Below, one piece after another: positions 50,461-59,153 of a stretch of DNA of 64,000 nucleotides. The notes beneath the pieces are model-generated. The model searched no databases and was not told the origin of the DNA. It saw nothing but the letters and a program-made list of their open reading frames with translations. Position numbers and translations under genes: made by a program. The DNA lies in contig NZ_LFMW01000007.1 in the NCBI RefSeq assembly GCF_001050345.1, positions 124,001-188,000 of the forward strand, read 5' to 3'. The first letter of the stretch is position 1. Each line of letters starts with the position of its first letter. Origin of the DNA: Pseudomonas fildesensis. GTDB lineage: Bacteria > Pseudomonadota > Gammaproteobacteria > Pseudomonadales > Pseudomonadaceae.

Positions 50461-50499
50461 TTACCAAGGAAGATTCCTACGACATAGCAAGGAGCTAAC

Positions 50500-51657
50500 A
50501 TGTCAGGTCTTGAACTCGCGGCACCCGAAAAAAAACCTCCCACCCTGCGCTTCGAAGGCGGCGAACACACCGCTATCGGCGACGACACGCTGTTGCGCTT
50601 CACCAAAGACGCACCGGCGATTCCCGCACGACAAGTCGAACTGCACCTGCCCAACGGCCTAGCCCTGACTTACGGCCAGGTGATTGCCCTGGGTGGCGAC
50701 TTCTACGGCATCCCCGGCCAGCCCATCAGCGACGGCGCCTCCGCTGCCGACCGCGGACAACGTTTTACCGCAGCCTTCAACTCGCTGGCGGTGCTGCCCG
50801 CCTCGCGGGAAGAAGCGCACAAGATCCTTGCGGTGATGCAAAAGGAGATCAACGCGGTCAACCAGGCGATCAAGGACGGCAAACAACCCCATGACGCTTA
50901 CGATGCGCTCGGTGATACGTTGTCCGAGGAGTGGAACCGCATCACTGGCGGCGGCAGTGCGGTTTCAGCGCTGATTCCACTGGGGCGTTACTTGAAGTTG
51001 GCGGCGGACAATGCCGACCACTTCGGCGAATGGGCGCTTTCAGCGTACCTGGCAGGCCATGCGGCGGCACTGCAACAAGCCGTCGTGGCCCATCAAATCG
51101 GCACCGACCAGGCACTTGAGCTGGCGTATGCCATGAACAGTTTTGCCGACCACTTCTTGACCGACCTGTTCTCCGCCGGCCACCTGCGGGTGCCGCGCAA
51201 ACAGTTGGCAGGCGTGGTGACGCCTGGGGAACTGGGCTCGCTGATCAGCCGCTTCATGCACGATGAAGACAGCAAGTTCGGGCTCAAGGTGCGCAACGCC
51301 CTGGGGGATCAATGGCACGCGTACGGGGATAAACGCTACTTCGACACCCTCGACGCGGCCAATCGCGGGCAGGTCAAACGCGCGGTCCAGGCCTCGGCGG
51401 ATGAAGTATTCGAGGCCTTTATCAGCGGCGCCGCGCCCTCCCCGGCCACCTTCAAGGCGCCGCTGTATGTGCCGGACTTGAATGCAGCGCAGAACCCGGC
51501 GAATAACTTCTCACCGCTGTTCAAGATGGAGGGTGGCAAGGTGCTGCGGCGCAAGGACGTGAATGACCTGAACGACAAGCACTGGACAAATGATTGGTGG
51601 GGGTGGAGTACGTATTTGCTGTTGAAGGACTACAAGCCGAATACGCCGTTGCCTTGA
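50500..51657 (+). CDS. Possible phospholipase C/P1 nuclease-like protein, probably SOS-controlled
   Basis: A 385-residue protein with no clear signal peptide. An N-terminal segment (LPNGLALTYGQVIALGGDFYG, about 51-71) precedes a helical region rich in His and Asp: HAAALQQAVVAHQIG and SFADHFLTDLFSAGHLRVPRK, resembling metal-ligand helices of zinc-dependent phospholipase C and P1 nuclease folds. I do not recognise it with certainty and no substrate can be named. AAGGAG precedes the ATG. It is monocistronic, behind a LexA box, followed by the remnant of another gene. Confidence 0.75.
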   Translation: MSGLELAAPEKKPPTLRFEGGEHTAIGDDTLLRFTKDAPAIPARQVELHLPNGLALTYGQVIALGGDFYGIPGQPISDGASAADRGQRFTAAFNSLAVLPASREEAHKILAVMQKEINAVNQAIKDGKQPHDAYDALGDTLSEEWNRITGGGSAVSALIPLGRYLKLAADNADHFGEWALSAYLAGHAAALQQAVVAHQIGTDQALELAYAMNSFADHFLTDLFSAGHLRVPRKQLAGVVTPGELGSLISRFMHDEDSKFGLKVRNALGDQWHAYGDKRYFDTLDAANRGQVKRAVQASADEVFEAFISGAAPSPATFKAPLYVPDLNAAQNPANNFSPLFKMEGGKVLRRKDVNDLNDKHWTNDWWGWSTYLLLKDYKPNTPLP

Positions 51658-51679
51658 CGGCCATTCGGCGCGACTGTGA

Positions 51680-51841
51680 TTTCTGACAGTTACGCCGAAC
51701 TTCAATGAGGAGGACAAGCTCTACCTGTCTTCGGATGACCTGAAAGACTACGCAAACAGCACGGTGGAGATCCGATACCAAATACGCGCCGAATCGGGAG
51801 ACTGATACTCGGAGCCATTAGAGGTAAAAGTCCCGCCGTGA
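51680..51841 (+). pseudogene. Remnant of the 3' end of a lost gene
   Basis: In one frame the sequence reads as a protein C terminus (VTPNFNEEDKLYLSSDDL, then YANSTVEIRYQIRAESGD), an in-frame TGA at about 51802, then YSEPLEVKVPP and a second stop. The composition resembles C-terminal Ig-like repeats of large pseudomonad surface proteins. No start is present. A decayed fragment is the simplest reading; chance open frame is the alternative. Confidence 0.45.
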
Positions 51842-51849
51842 CACCCGAT

Positions 51850-52599
51850 TTAACCCCGCTGCGCCTCTGCCTCTTCATGCGCATGGCGCAGCCGCTCGCG
51901 GCTATTCGTCAGGTGCAAGCGCATAGCCGCCCGCGCCGCGTCCGAATCCTGACGAGCAATCGCCTCATAAATCTCTTCGTGTTCGCGGCTCAGGCGCCCC
52001 ATGTAGTGCTGCTGGTCATCATGGGCCAGGCGCGCCGAGTTCAGGCGGGTACGCGGAATGATGCTGGTGCCCAGGTGGGTCATGATGTCGGTGAAGTAGC
52101 GGTTGCCGGTGGACAGCGCAATTTCCAGGTGGAACGCAAAGTCTGACGCCACCGCATCGCCGGCATGCGCCGCGCTTTCATTCAGGGCATCGAGTGCCGC
52201 GCGCATGGCTGCCAATTGCTCATTGCTGCGACGTAACGCGGCGAGGCCGGCGGATTCCACTTCCAGGCTGATACGCAGCTCCAGGATGGCCAGCACGTCG
52301 CGCAAGGTCACTACCGTGGCAGGGTCGATGCGGAAGCCGCTGGGGCTTGGTGTATCCAGCACGAACGTGCCGATGCCGTGGCGGGTTTCCACCTGCCCCG
52401 CCGCCTGCAGGCGCGAGATGGCCTCACGTACCACGGTGCGACTGACCCCATGGGCGTCCATGATCGCCGACTCGGTGGGCAGTTTGTCGCCGCGTTTGAG
52501 TTGGCCGTCGCGGATTTGCTCGGACAACACCGTGACCAGTTCCTGGGCAAGGCTGCGGCGCTTGCGGGGAAGACGAGGGGCGGTGTTGGCGTTTTCCAT
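51850..52599 (-). CDS. FadR-subfamily GntR transcriptional regulator
   Basis: A 250-residue regulator with an N-terminal winged helix (about 15-80, ITR-type SAIMDAHGVSRTVVREAISRLQAAG) and a C-terminal all-helical FCD domain (about 95-235) with metal/ligand histidines in FAFHLEIALSTGNRYF and the HEEIYEAIARQD region. Such proteins respond to sugar acids or organic acids; the nearby galactarate/glucarate operon is the most likely target, as for GguR-type regulators. The ATG at 52599 gives the usual length, although its ribosome binding site is weak. Confidence 0.88.
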   Translation of the reverse strand: MENANTAPRLPRKRRSLAQELVTVLSEQIRDGQLKRGDKLPTESAIMDAHGVSRTVVREAISRLQAAGQVETRHGIGTFVLDTPSPSGFRIDPATVVTLRDVLAILELRISLEVESAGLAALRRSNEQLAAMRAALDALNESAAHAGDAVASDFAFHLEIALSTGNRYFTDIMTHLGTSIIPRTRLNSARLAHDDQQHYMGRLSREHEEIYEAIARQDSDAARAAMRLHLTNSRERLRHAHEEAEAQRG

Positions 52600-52696
52600 G
52601 GGGGGGTCATCTTTCTCGGTGAACTGAGGACACATCATAGCCCATGGCGGTTGTACGATCACCGTCCCTGGCATGACTTTCATCCATAACCGGCAG

Positions 52697-52733
52697 GCAA
52701 AAAAATGCCCCGGCAACCGCCGAGGCATTTTTC
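52697..52733. terminator. Intrinsic terminator after sspB
   Basis: AAAATGCCCCGGC and GCCGAGGCATTTTT pair with one mismatch around AACC, with A-run and T-run on either side. It ends the sspA-sspB transcript on the minus strand. Confidence 0.75.
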
Positions 52734-52758
52734 AGGCTTGCCCGAGGGCGAAAGCCGC

Positions 52759-53178
52759 TTACTTCACCACTTTCAGGCTCGGCCGACCGCTTGGGCGCGG
52801 TGGCTCGGAATCCGGTGGCGGCACAGCATCGCCATCTTCGTTTTCGATCGCTTCGTCATCCTCGAAAGGCGACTCCAGATCAAACACCATGCCTTGGCCA
52901 TTTTCCCGGGCATAGATCCCGAGGATTGCACCGATCGGCACGTACAGCGTATGCGGCACACCGCCGAAACGCCCTTCGAAGCTTACGGCTTCGTTGTCCA
53001 TGTGCAGGTGGCGCACGGCACTGGGTGAAACGTTCAGCACGATCTGCCCGTCACTGGCAAAACCCTGCGGTACCTGAACCGCAGCAAATTCCGAATTGAC
53101 CAGCATGTGCGGGGTGCAATCGTTGTCCACAATCCACTCATAGAGCGCGCGGACCAGGTAGGGTCGACTGGAGTTCAT
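52759..53178 (-). CDS. sspB: ClpXP protease specificity-enhancing factor SspB
   Basis: A 139-residue adaptor that binds ssrA-tagged proteins and tethers them to ClpXP. The N-terminal substrate-binding domain has SSRPYLVRALYEWIVDN and VLNVSPSAVRHL; an acidic linker follows, and the short C-terminal ClpX-binding tail is RPSLKVVK. It lies 17 bp after sspA. Confidence 0.94.
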   Translation of the reverse strand: MNSSRPYLVRALYEWIVDNDCTPHMLVNSEFAAVQVPQGFASDGQIVLNVSPSAVRHLHMDNEAVSFEGRFGGVPHTLYVPIGAILGIYARENGQGMVFDLESPFEDDEAIENEDGDAVPPPDSEPPRPSGRPSLKVVK

Positions 53179-53195
53179 CAGCGGCTCCTTAAGCC

Positions 53196-53813
53196 TTAGC
53201 GCATATCGCGTTCGACGCCAGACAGACTCGCCTGGAAAGCCTCACGCGCAAACTGGCGCTCCATGTAATCAAGCAACGGCTTGGCCGGCCGTGGCAGTTC
53301 AATGCCCAGAATCGGCAAGCGCCAGAGTATGGGTAATAGGCAGCAATCGACCAAGCTTTGTTCCTCGCTGAGGAAAAAAGGTTTGTCGGCGAACAGCGGC
53401 GAAACGCCGGTCAGGCTCTCGCGCAATTCCTTGCGCGCCACGACACGGGCTGCCTCTTTGCTGCGCGAATCCAGAATCACATCCACCAGCCCACACCAGT
53501 CACGCTGGATCCGATGGATCAGCAGGCGGCTGTTGGCACGCGCCACCGGATACACCGGCAGCAAAGGTGGATGAGGGTAACGCTCATCCAGGTATTCCAT
53601 CACCACGGTTGACTCCCACAACGCTAGGTCACGATCGACCAGGGTGGGCAAGCTGCCGTAAGGGTTCACTTCGATCAGTTTTGGCGGATGACGACCCGCC
53701 TCCACACTGATGATCTCGGCGCTGACACCCTTCTCTGCGAGCACGATGCGTACTCGGTGGGAATAGTGGTCGGCGGGGTCGGAGTAACAGGCCAACCGGT
53801 TGGTCACGCCCAT
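53196..53813 (-). CDS. sspA: Stringent starvation protein A
   Basis: A 205-residue glutathione S-transferase-fold protein that binds RNA polymerase with sigma-70 and alters transcription in starvation. The N-terminal thioredoxin-like part has [14 protein letters not shown] (about 17-30) and the conserved [16 protein letters not shown]. It lacks a GST catalytic residue, as is usual for SspA. GAGGAGG precedes the ATG. It follows petC after a long hairpin. Confidence 0.95.
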   Translation of the reverse strand: MGVTNRLACYSDPADHYSHRVRIVLAEKGVSAEIISVEAGRHPPKLIEVNPYGSLPTLVDRDLALWESTVVMEYLDERYPHPPLLPVYPVARANSRLLIHRIQRDWCGLVDVILDSRSKEAARVVARKELRESLTGVSPLFADKPFFLSEEQSLVDCCLLPILWRLPILGIELPRPAKPLLDYMERQFAREAFQASLSGVERDMR

Positions 53814-53858
53814 GGCGGTCCTCCTCGCTTGTTGAAATTATCGAAAGCTCAAAAACGA

Positions 53859-53932
53859 GCGCGCCCAGAGAGCATCTCTGCAACGACAGGTTTTACCCGT
53901 CGCTACGTGTTCAGAGATGCCGCTGGGCGCGC
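53859..53932 (-). terminator. Long hairpin between petC and sspA, terminator or attenuator
   Basis: On the minus strand GCGCGCCCAG pairs with CTGGGCGCGC and CATCTCTG with CAGAGATG, with a third inner stem CGACGGGT/ACCTGTCG, and the structure is followed by TCGTTTTTGAG. It stands in the 148-bp petC-sspA gap. Confidence 0.7.
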
Positions 53933-53961
53933 AAGATTAACAGCAATTGCTTACGGTTGGA

Positions 53962-54738
53962 TCAATGCACATCTTTCCAGTATTCGCGTTTGAGCAGATA
54001 AGCGAATACGAAGAAGAAAGCCAGGTACAGCAAGACATAAGTACCGATACGCTGATGCTGCAGTTTGACCGGGTTGGCCGAGTAGGCCAGGAAGGTCACA
54101 AGGTTCTTGACCTTGTCGTCGAACTGCTCGTCATTCAAGGCACCGGGGGTGTCTATCTTCAGTTGATCGCACGCTTCATGAGTCAACGGCGTGCCGGTCA
54201 ACGGATCGTATTGCTTCTTGCCGTCTTCCACGACCTGAACCTGCTTGCATCCTACCACTTGCTTGCCTTGCAGGCCGACCAGAACGTTAGGCATACCGAC
54301 GTTCGGGAACACTTTGTTGTTCACGCCCCATGGACGCGACGGGTCTTCGTAGAACGACTTGAGGTAACCGTAGAGCCAGTCGGTGCCGCGAACACGTGCC
54401 ACCAGGGTCAGGTCGGGCGGTGCAGCACCGAACCAGGCCTTGGCGTCAGCCGGCTTCATGCCGATGTTCATGTGGTCGCCAATCTTGGCGCCGGTGAACA
54501 CCAGCTTCTCCAGCATGACCTCGTGGGGGATGCCCAGGTCATCGGCAACACGCTCATAACGCTGGAACTTAGCGCTGTGGCAACCCATGCAGTAGTTGGC
54601 GAACGTACGCGCGCCGTCTTGCAGGGCGGCCTTGTCTGAAACGTCGATATCGACTTTTTCCAGTTCCGGGCCGTGCTCGGCAGCGAAGGACAGTAGCGGC
54701 AGGGCCGCAAGTATCAATGCAACGAATAATTTTTTCAT
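53962..54738 (-). CDS. petC: Cytochrome c1 of the bc1 complex
   Basis: A 258-residue heme subunit of complex III passing electrons from the Rieske protein to soluble cytochrome c. A Sec signal (residues 1-19) precedes the heme motif CMGCH (Cys50, Cys53, His54); the axial Met is in the NIGMKPADAKAWFG region. A C-terminal helix (YVLLYLAFFFVFAYLL) anchors it. It overlaps petB by one base. Confidence 0.96.
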   Translation of the reverse strand: MKKLFVALILAALPLLSFAAEHGPELEKVDIDVSDKAALQDGARTFANYCMGCHSAKFQRYERVADDLGIPHEVMLEKLVFTGAKIGDHMNIGMKPADAKAWFGAAPPDLTLVARVRGTDWLYGYLKSFYEDPSRPWGVNNKVFPNVGMPNVLVGLQGKQVVGCKQVQVVEDGKKQYDPLTGTPLTHEACDQLKIDTPGALNDEQFDDKVKNLVTFLAYSANPVKLQHQRIGTYVLLYLAFFFVFAYLLKREYWKDVH

Positions 54739-55949
54739 CAGCCAGTCACCCTTTCCGGTACCGGTTTGGTCTTCTCAAGCCGGGTGTAGAACGGCATCAG
54801 AATGAAGTAGGCGAAGTACAGGAAGGTGCAGACCTGTGACAGCAACGTACGCTCAGGAGTCGGTGCCAATACGCCCAGCACGCCCAGGATCACGAACGAG
54901 ATGCAGAACACCCACAGCCAGATCTTGCTCAGCCAGCCCTTGTAGCGCATGGACTTGACCGGGCTTCGGTCGAGCCACGGCAGCACGAACAGCACCGCGA
55001 TGGCCCCGCCCATGGCGATGACGCCCATGAGCTTGTCGGGGATCGCCCGCAAGATCGCGTAGAACGGCGTGAAGTACCAGACAGGAGCAATGTGCTCAGG
55101 GGTCTTGAAGGCGTTGGCCTGTTCGAAGTTAGGCTTCTCCAGGAAATAACCACCCATCTCCGGGAAAAAGAACACGATCGAGCAGAACACGAACAGGAAC
55201 ACGACAACACCGACAATGTCTTTCACGGTGTAGTACGGGTGGAACGGAATGCCATCCAGAGGGATGCCGTTCTCGTCCTTGTGCTTCTTGATGTCCACAC
55301 CATCCGGGTTGTTGGAACCCACTTCGTGCAGCGCCAGGATGTGCAGCACCACCAGGCCGAGAATCACGATCGGCAGGGCCACGACGTGCAAGGCGAAGAA
55401 GCGATTCAGGGTGATACCGGAGATCAGGTAGTCACCGCGGATCCACTGCGTCAGGTCGTTGCCGATCACCGGAATCGCACCAAACAGCGAGATGATCACC
55501 TGGGCGCCCCAGTAGGACATCTGGCCCCACGGCAGCAGGTAACCCATGAAGGCTTCGGCCATCAGCGCCAGGTAGATCAGCATGCCGAAGACCCACACCA
55601 GCTCGCGGGGCTTCTGGTACGAACCGTAGAGCAAGCCACGGAACATGTGCAGGTAGACGACGATAAAGAACGCTGACGCGCCGGTGGAGTGCAGCAGGCG
55701 CAGGATCGAGCCGTATTCGACGTCACGCATGATGTATTCGACGGAAGCGAACGCTTCTTCCGCCGAGGGTGTATAGCTCATCGTCAGCCAGACGCCGGTG
55801 ACGATCTGGTTGACCAGCACCAGCAGTGCCAGGGAGCCGAAGAAGTAGAAGAAGTTAAAGTTCTTTGGTGCGTAATACTTGCTGAGATGGTCTTCCCACA
55901 TTTTCGTAGCGGGGAAGCGCGCATCTACCCAATCCATGAACTTGCTCAT
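54738..55949 (-). CDS. petB: Cytochrome b of the bc1 complex
   Basis: A 403-residue integral membrane subunit with eight predicted helices and the b-type heme histidine pairs, e.g. LRLLHSTGASAFFIVVYLHMF and FFALHVVALPIVILGLVVLH. The Qo-site PEWY motif appears as PVWYFTPFYAI. Start and petA stop share a base (TGATG), indicating translational coupling. Confidence 0.97.
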   Translation of the reverse strand: MSKFMDWVDARFPATKMWEDHLSKYYAPKNFNFFYFFGSLALLVLVNQIVTGVWLTMSYTPSAEEAFASVEYIMRDVEYGSILRLLHSTGASAFFIVVYLHMFRGLLYGSYQKPRELVWVFGMLIYLALMAEAFMGYLLPWGQMSYWGAQVIISLFGAIPVIGNDLTQWIRGDYLISGITLNRFFALHVVALPIVILGLVVLHILALHEVGSNNPDGVDIKKHKDENGIPLDGIPFHPYYTVKDIVGVVVFLFVFCSIVFFFPEMGGYFLEKPNFEQANAFKTPEHIAPVWYFTPFYAILRAIPDKLMGVIAMGGAIAVLFVLPWLDRSPVKSMRYKGWLSKIWLWVFCISFVILGVLGVLAPTPERTLLSQVCTFLYFAYFILMPFYTRLEKTKPVPERVTG

Positions 55950-56542
55950 CACGCGTTCTCCTTGTCGAGGCCAATGACAATGATGTCGTCAGATTCGTAG
56001 TTATGCGGAGGCACGGGCAGGTTCAACGGAGCTGGTTGCGATTTGTAGACGCGGCCCGCCAGGTCATAGTGCGAGCCGTGGCAAGGGCAGAAATAACCGC
56101 CGACCCAGTCCTTGCCCAGGTCAACTGGCGCGACTTCCGGTCGGAAGGTAGGCGAGCATCCGAGGTGGGTGCAGAGACCGACCAGCAGCAGAATCTCTGG
56201 CTTGATCGAACGTGCTTCGTTTTTGGCGTAGGCGGGTTGGTCGGATTTCTCAGATGTAGGGTCAGACAACTGGCCTTCGATCTTTTTCAGATTTCCCAGG
56301 ATTTCCTCTGTACGACGAACAATGAATACCGGCTGACCACGCCACTCAGCAATCATCTGCTGACCTGGCTCGATCTTGCTGATATTCACCTTCACCGGTG
56401 CACCTGCGGCTTTCGCCTTGGCACTGGGAAACCATGACCCCACGAACGGGACCGCAGCCCCCACCGCTCCTGCAGCACCCACCACGGATGTGGCTGCTAC
56501 CAAGAAGCGACGCCGGCCTGCATTCACGCCGTCATTGCTCAT
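55949..56542 (-). CDS. petA: Rieske iron-sulfur subunit of the bc1 complex
   Basis: A 197-residue protein with a twin-arginine N terminus (GRRRFLVAAT) and an anchor helix, so it is exported folded by Tat. The [2Fe-2S] ligands are in CTHLGC (Cys124, His126) and CPCHGSHYD (Cys152, His155), with the Cys129/Cys154 disulfide. First gene of petABC. Confidence 0.97.
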   Translation of the reverse strand: MSNDGVNAGRRRFLVAATSVVGAAGAVGAAVPFVGSWFPSAKAKAAGAPVKVNISKIEPGQQMIAEWRGQPVFIVRRTEEILGNLKKIEGQLSDPTSEKSDQPAYAKNEARSIKPEILLLVGLCTHLGCSPTFRPEVAPVDLGKDWVGGYFCPCHGSHYDLAGRVYKSQPAPLNLPVPPHNYESDDIIVIGLDKENA

Positions 56543-56753
56543 TCAGTCCTCTCCCATCAGCTTTTTTGGCCTGTTAAATCAGGCGTCTACTAAGTATTAA
56601 ATCTGAACTTATAAAAATTTTGCCGAATGGTAATGAAAAGCCCCACGTCTGACAAGGGAATTGCCCGGGCCTCCAGCTCCAGGCCTTGTAGTATAGGGGG
56701 TCTACGGATGTGGCAAGTTGTCACGGCGAAATTTGTGAATAATCGCAGGCAAT

Positions 56754-56790
56754 AAAAAACGCCCAGCTCCGTGAGGAGCTGGGCGTTTTT
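56754..56790. terminator. Intrinsic terminator after rpsI
   Basis: AAAAAACGCCCAGCTCC, GTGA and GGAGCTGGGCGTTTTT form a perfect stem. It separates rplM-rpsI from petABC on the minus strand. The rest of the 265-bp gap upstream of petA shows nothing else I can name. Confidence 0.9.
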
Positions 56791-56807
56791 GTGGAACGTA
56801 AAGCGAA

Positions 56808-57200
56808 TTAACGCTTCGAGTACTGCGGACGCTTACGCGCTTTACGCAGACCGACTTTCTTACGTTCAACTTCACGGGCATCACGAGTCACGAAGCCAGC
56901 TTTGCGCAGAGCGCCACGCAGGGTTTCGTCGTACTGCATCAGAGCGCGAGTGATACCGTGGCGGATTGCGCCAGCTTGACCACTTACACCGCCACCGATA
57001 ACGGTGACGTAGATGTCGAACTTTTCAACTGTCTCGGTCAATTCCAGCGGCTGACGAACTACCATGCGGGCAGTTTCGCGGCCGAAGAAGTTTTCCAGAG
57101 TGCGGTTGTTGATCGAGATGTTACCAGTGCCCGGACGCAGGAAAACGCGTGCGGTTGCGGTTTTGCGACGGCCAGTGCCGTAATTTTGAGTCGCCGACAT
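56808..57200 (-). CDS. rpsI: 30S ribosomal protein S9
   Basis: A 130-residue basic ribosomal protein whose C-terminal tail reaches the P-site tRNA. Typical parts are [18 protein letters not shown] at the N terminus, [14 protein letters not shown] in the middle and the tail [16 protein letters not shown]. It follows rplM by 14 bp. Confidence 0.98.
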   Translation of the reverse strand: MSATQNYGTGRRKTATARVFLRPGTGNISINNRTLENFFGRETARMVVRQPLELTETVEKFDIYVTVIGGGVSGQAGAIRHGITRALMQYDETLRGALRKAGFVTRDAREVERKKVGLRKARKRPQYSKR

Positions 57201-57214
57201 AATGAACTATTCCG

Positions 57215-57643
57215 TTAAAACTTCAGTTCTTGGGGCTGCTGAGCAGCATGAGGGTGAGCAGCGCCCGCATAGACTTTCAGCTTGCGAAACATATCGCGAC
57301 CCAGTGGGCCCTTCGGCAGCATGCCTTTAACCGCGATTTCAATCGGGGCCTCAGGCTTCTTAGCGATCAGGCCTTCGAAATTGGAAGACTTGATGCCGCC
57401 TGGGAAACCGGAGTGACGGTAGTACATTTTGTCTTGCGCTTTGTTGCCGGTAACACGTACCTGCTCAGCGTTGATGATCACGATGTAGTCACCGGTGTCA
57501 ACGTGAGGGGTGTATTCAGGCTTGTGCTTGCCACGCAGACGGCTGGCGACTTCAGTGGCCAGACGACCCAGAGTCTGACCAGCGGCGTCGACGACAAACC
57601 AGTCGCGCTGAACTGTTTCCGGTTTTGCAGTAAAAGTTGTCAT
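57215..57643 (-). CDS. rplM: 50S ribosomal protein L13
   Basis: A 142-residue early-assembly protein of the large subunit. Recognised by [42 protein letters not shown] and [20 protein letters not shown]. In E. coli L13 represses its own operon by binding the rplM leader; I could not identify a defined leader structure here. Confidence 0.98.
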   Translation of the reverse strand: MTTFTAKPETVQRDWFVVDAAGQTLGRLATEVASRLRGKHKPEYTPHVDTGDYIVIINAEQVRVTGNKAQDKMYYRHSGFPGGIKSSNFEGLIAKKPEAPIEIAVKGMLPKGPLGRDMFRKLKVYAGAAHPHAAQQPQELKF

Positions 57644-57891
57644 TCTTTAATAGCCTCAGGGGCCGCCCTGTAAATTAGACGGCGGATCTTACTGAATAGT
57701 GCGTACTTTGACAAGTCAAAGGCAGCCGGATACAGACGCTATCGGGGGCTCGGGTCGGCGCGTCCGTTCAACGGCAAGATTCTTCGGCAGGCGGCGCATC
57801 ACTTCCACTGCAGAAAGAGGTGGGCAATTATGCAGATTGCGAAAAAAAATTCAACCTGCTTTTATGATTGTTTTCCCTGAAGGAGTACCCG

Positions 57892-58932
57892 ATGGATTAT
57901 CGACAGCTGGGCCGAACCGATCTGAACGTGAGCGCGATAGCCTTGGGCACCATGACTTGGGGCGAGCAGAACAGCGAGGCAGAGGCCTTCGCACAGATCG
58001 AAAGGGCCAAGGCCGCGGGGATCAACTTCCTCGATACCGCAGAAATGTACCCGGTACCGCCCAAGGCCGACACCTATGCCACCACTGAGCGTTATATCGG
58101 CAATTACTTCAAGAGCCGGGGCGACCGTGCCGACTGGATCCTCGCCAGCAAGATCGCCGGCCCCGGCAACACCATCGATTACATCCGCGATGGCCACCTG
58201 CGGCACAACCGCAAGCACATCGTCGAAGCCCTGGATGCCAGCCTCAAGCGCCTGCAAACCGACTGGATCGACCTCTACCAGTTGCACTGGCCGGAACGCA
58301 GCACCAACTTCTTTGGCCAACTGAGCTACAAGCACAAGGACGAAGACGACCTGACCCCGCTGGAGGAAACCCTCGAAGCGCTGGACGAACAGGTGAAGGC
58401 CGGCAAGATCCGCCACATCGGCCTGTCCAACGAAACGCCGTGGGGCACCATGAAGTTCCTGGCCCTGGCCGAAGCCCGTGGCTGGACCCGCGCGGTGTCG
58501 ATCCAGAACCCCTACAACCTGCTCAACCGCAGCTTCGAAGTGGGCCTGGCGGAAATCGCCATTCGCGAACAGTGCGGGCTGCTGGCCTACTCGCCTCTGG
58601 CGTTCGGCATGCTCAGCGGCAAGTACGAAGGCGGTGCACGCCCGGCAAAAGCGCGCCTGACGGAATACAGCCGCTTCAGCCGCTACTTCAACCCGCAGTC
58701 GGAAGCAGCCTGCAGCCGTTATGTCGCACTGGCGCGCGAGCATGGCCTGGACCCGGCGCAGATGGCCCTGGCGTTCGTGACGCAGCAGCCGTTCGTGACC
58801 AGCAACATTATTGGCGCGACGAGCCTGGAGCAGCTGGACAGCAACATTGCCAGTGCTGATCTGAAGTTATCGAAAGAGGTGCTGGACGGGATTGAGGCGA
58901 TTCAGAAGGATCATCCAAATCCTGCACCTTGA
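57892..58932 (+). CDS. Aldo/keto reductase, Tas-like
   Basis: A 346-residue NADP(H)-dependent aldo/keto reductase with TIM-barrel fold. The catalytic tetrad appears as Asp and Tyr54 in FLDTAEMY, Lys88 in LASKIAG and the His of DLYQLHWPER; cofactor contacts are near VTSNIIGATSLEQL. Closest in pattern to Tas (YeaE/Tas branch). GAAGGAGT precedes the ATG at 57892. The physiological substrate is unknown. It is divergent from rplM. Confidence 0.92.
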   Translation: MDYRQLGRTDLNVSAIALGTMTWGEQNSEAEAFAQIERAKAAGINFLDTAEMYPVPPKADTYATTERYIGNYFKSRGDRADWILASKIAGPGNTIDYIRDGHLRHNRKHIVEALDASLKRLQTDWIDLYQLHWPERSTNFFGQLSYKHKDEDDLTPLEETLEALDEQVKAGKIRHIGLSNETPWGTMKFLALAEARGWTRAVSIQNPYNLLNRSFEVGLAEIAIREQCGLLAYSPLAFGMLSGKYEGGARPAKARLTEYSRFSRYFNPQSEAACSRYVALAREHGLDPAQMALAFVTQQPFVTSNIIGATSLEQLDSNIASADLKLSKEVLDGIEAIQKDHPNPAP

Positions 58933-58956
58933 TTGACTGGACAGGCTGACACATAC

Positions 58957-59082
58957 CCTGTGGCTAGGGAGCTTGTCGGATCGCCGCACCGTCCCGTTGG
59001 ACTGCGTAGCAGTCCCATCTTTGGGGCTGCTTCGCGGCCCAACGGGACGGTGCGGCGATCCGACAAGCTCCCTCGCCACAGG
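58957..59082. repeat. REP-type inverted pair, long arms
   Basis: CCTGTGGCTAGGGAGCTTGT and ACAAGCTCCCTCGCCACAGG bound 126 bp, with continuing pairing of CGGATCGCCGCACCGTCCCG with its complement, giving an unusually long stem between convergent genes. Confidence 0.85.
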
Positions 59083-59108
59083 TTCAGTGCCCGCCCTTAA
59101 CTGAGCGG

Positions 59109-59135
59109 CTTCAGGGCAAGCCCGCTCGCCACAAA
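59109..59135. repeat. Half REP site
   Basis: CTTCAGGGCAAGCCCGCTCG followed by CCACA, one arm of the family seen at 8421 and 44617, without a partner arm nearby. Confidence 0.6.
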
Positions 59136-59153
59136 AGCCCTTCAACTCCGGCG

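Noticed and set aside
53859..53932. REP element between petC and sspA
   Set aside because: Sequence is unlike the REP families in the window and it is followed by a U-run on the transcribed strand, so terminator or attenuator is preferred.
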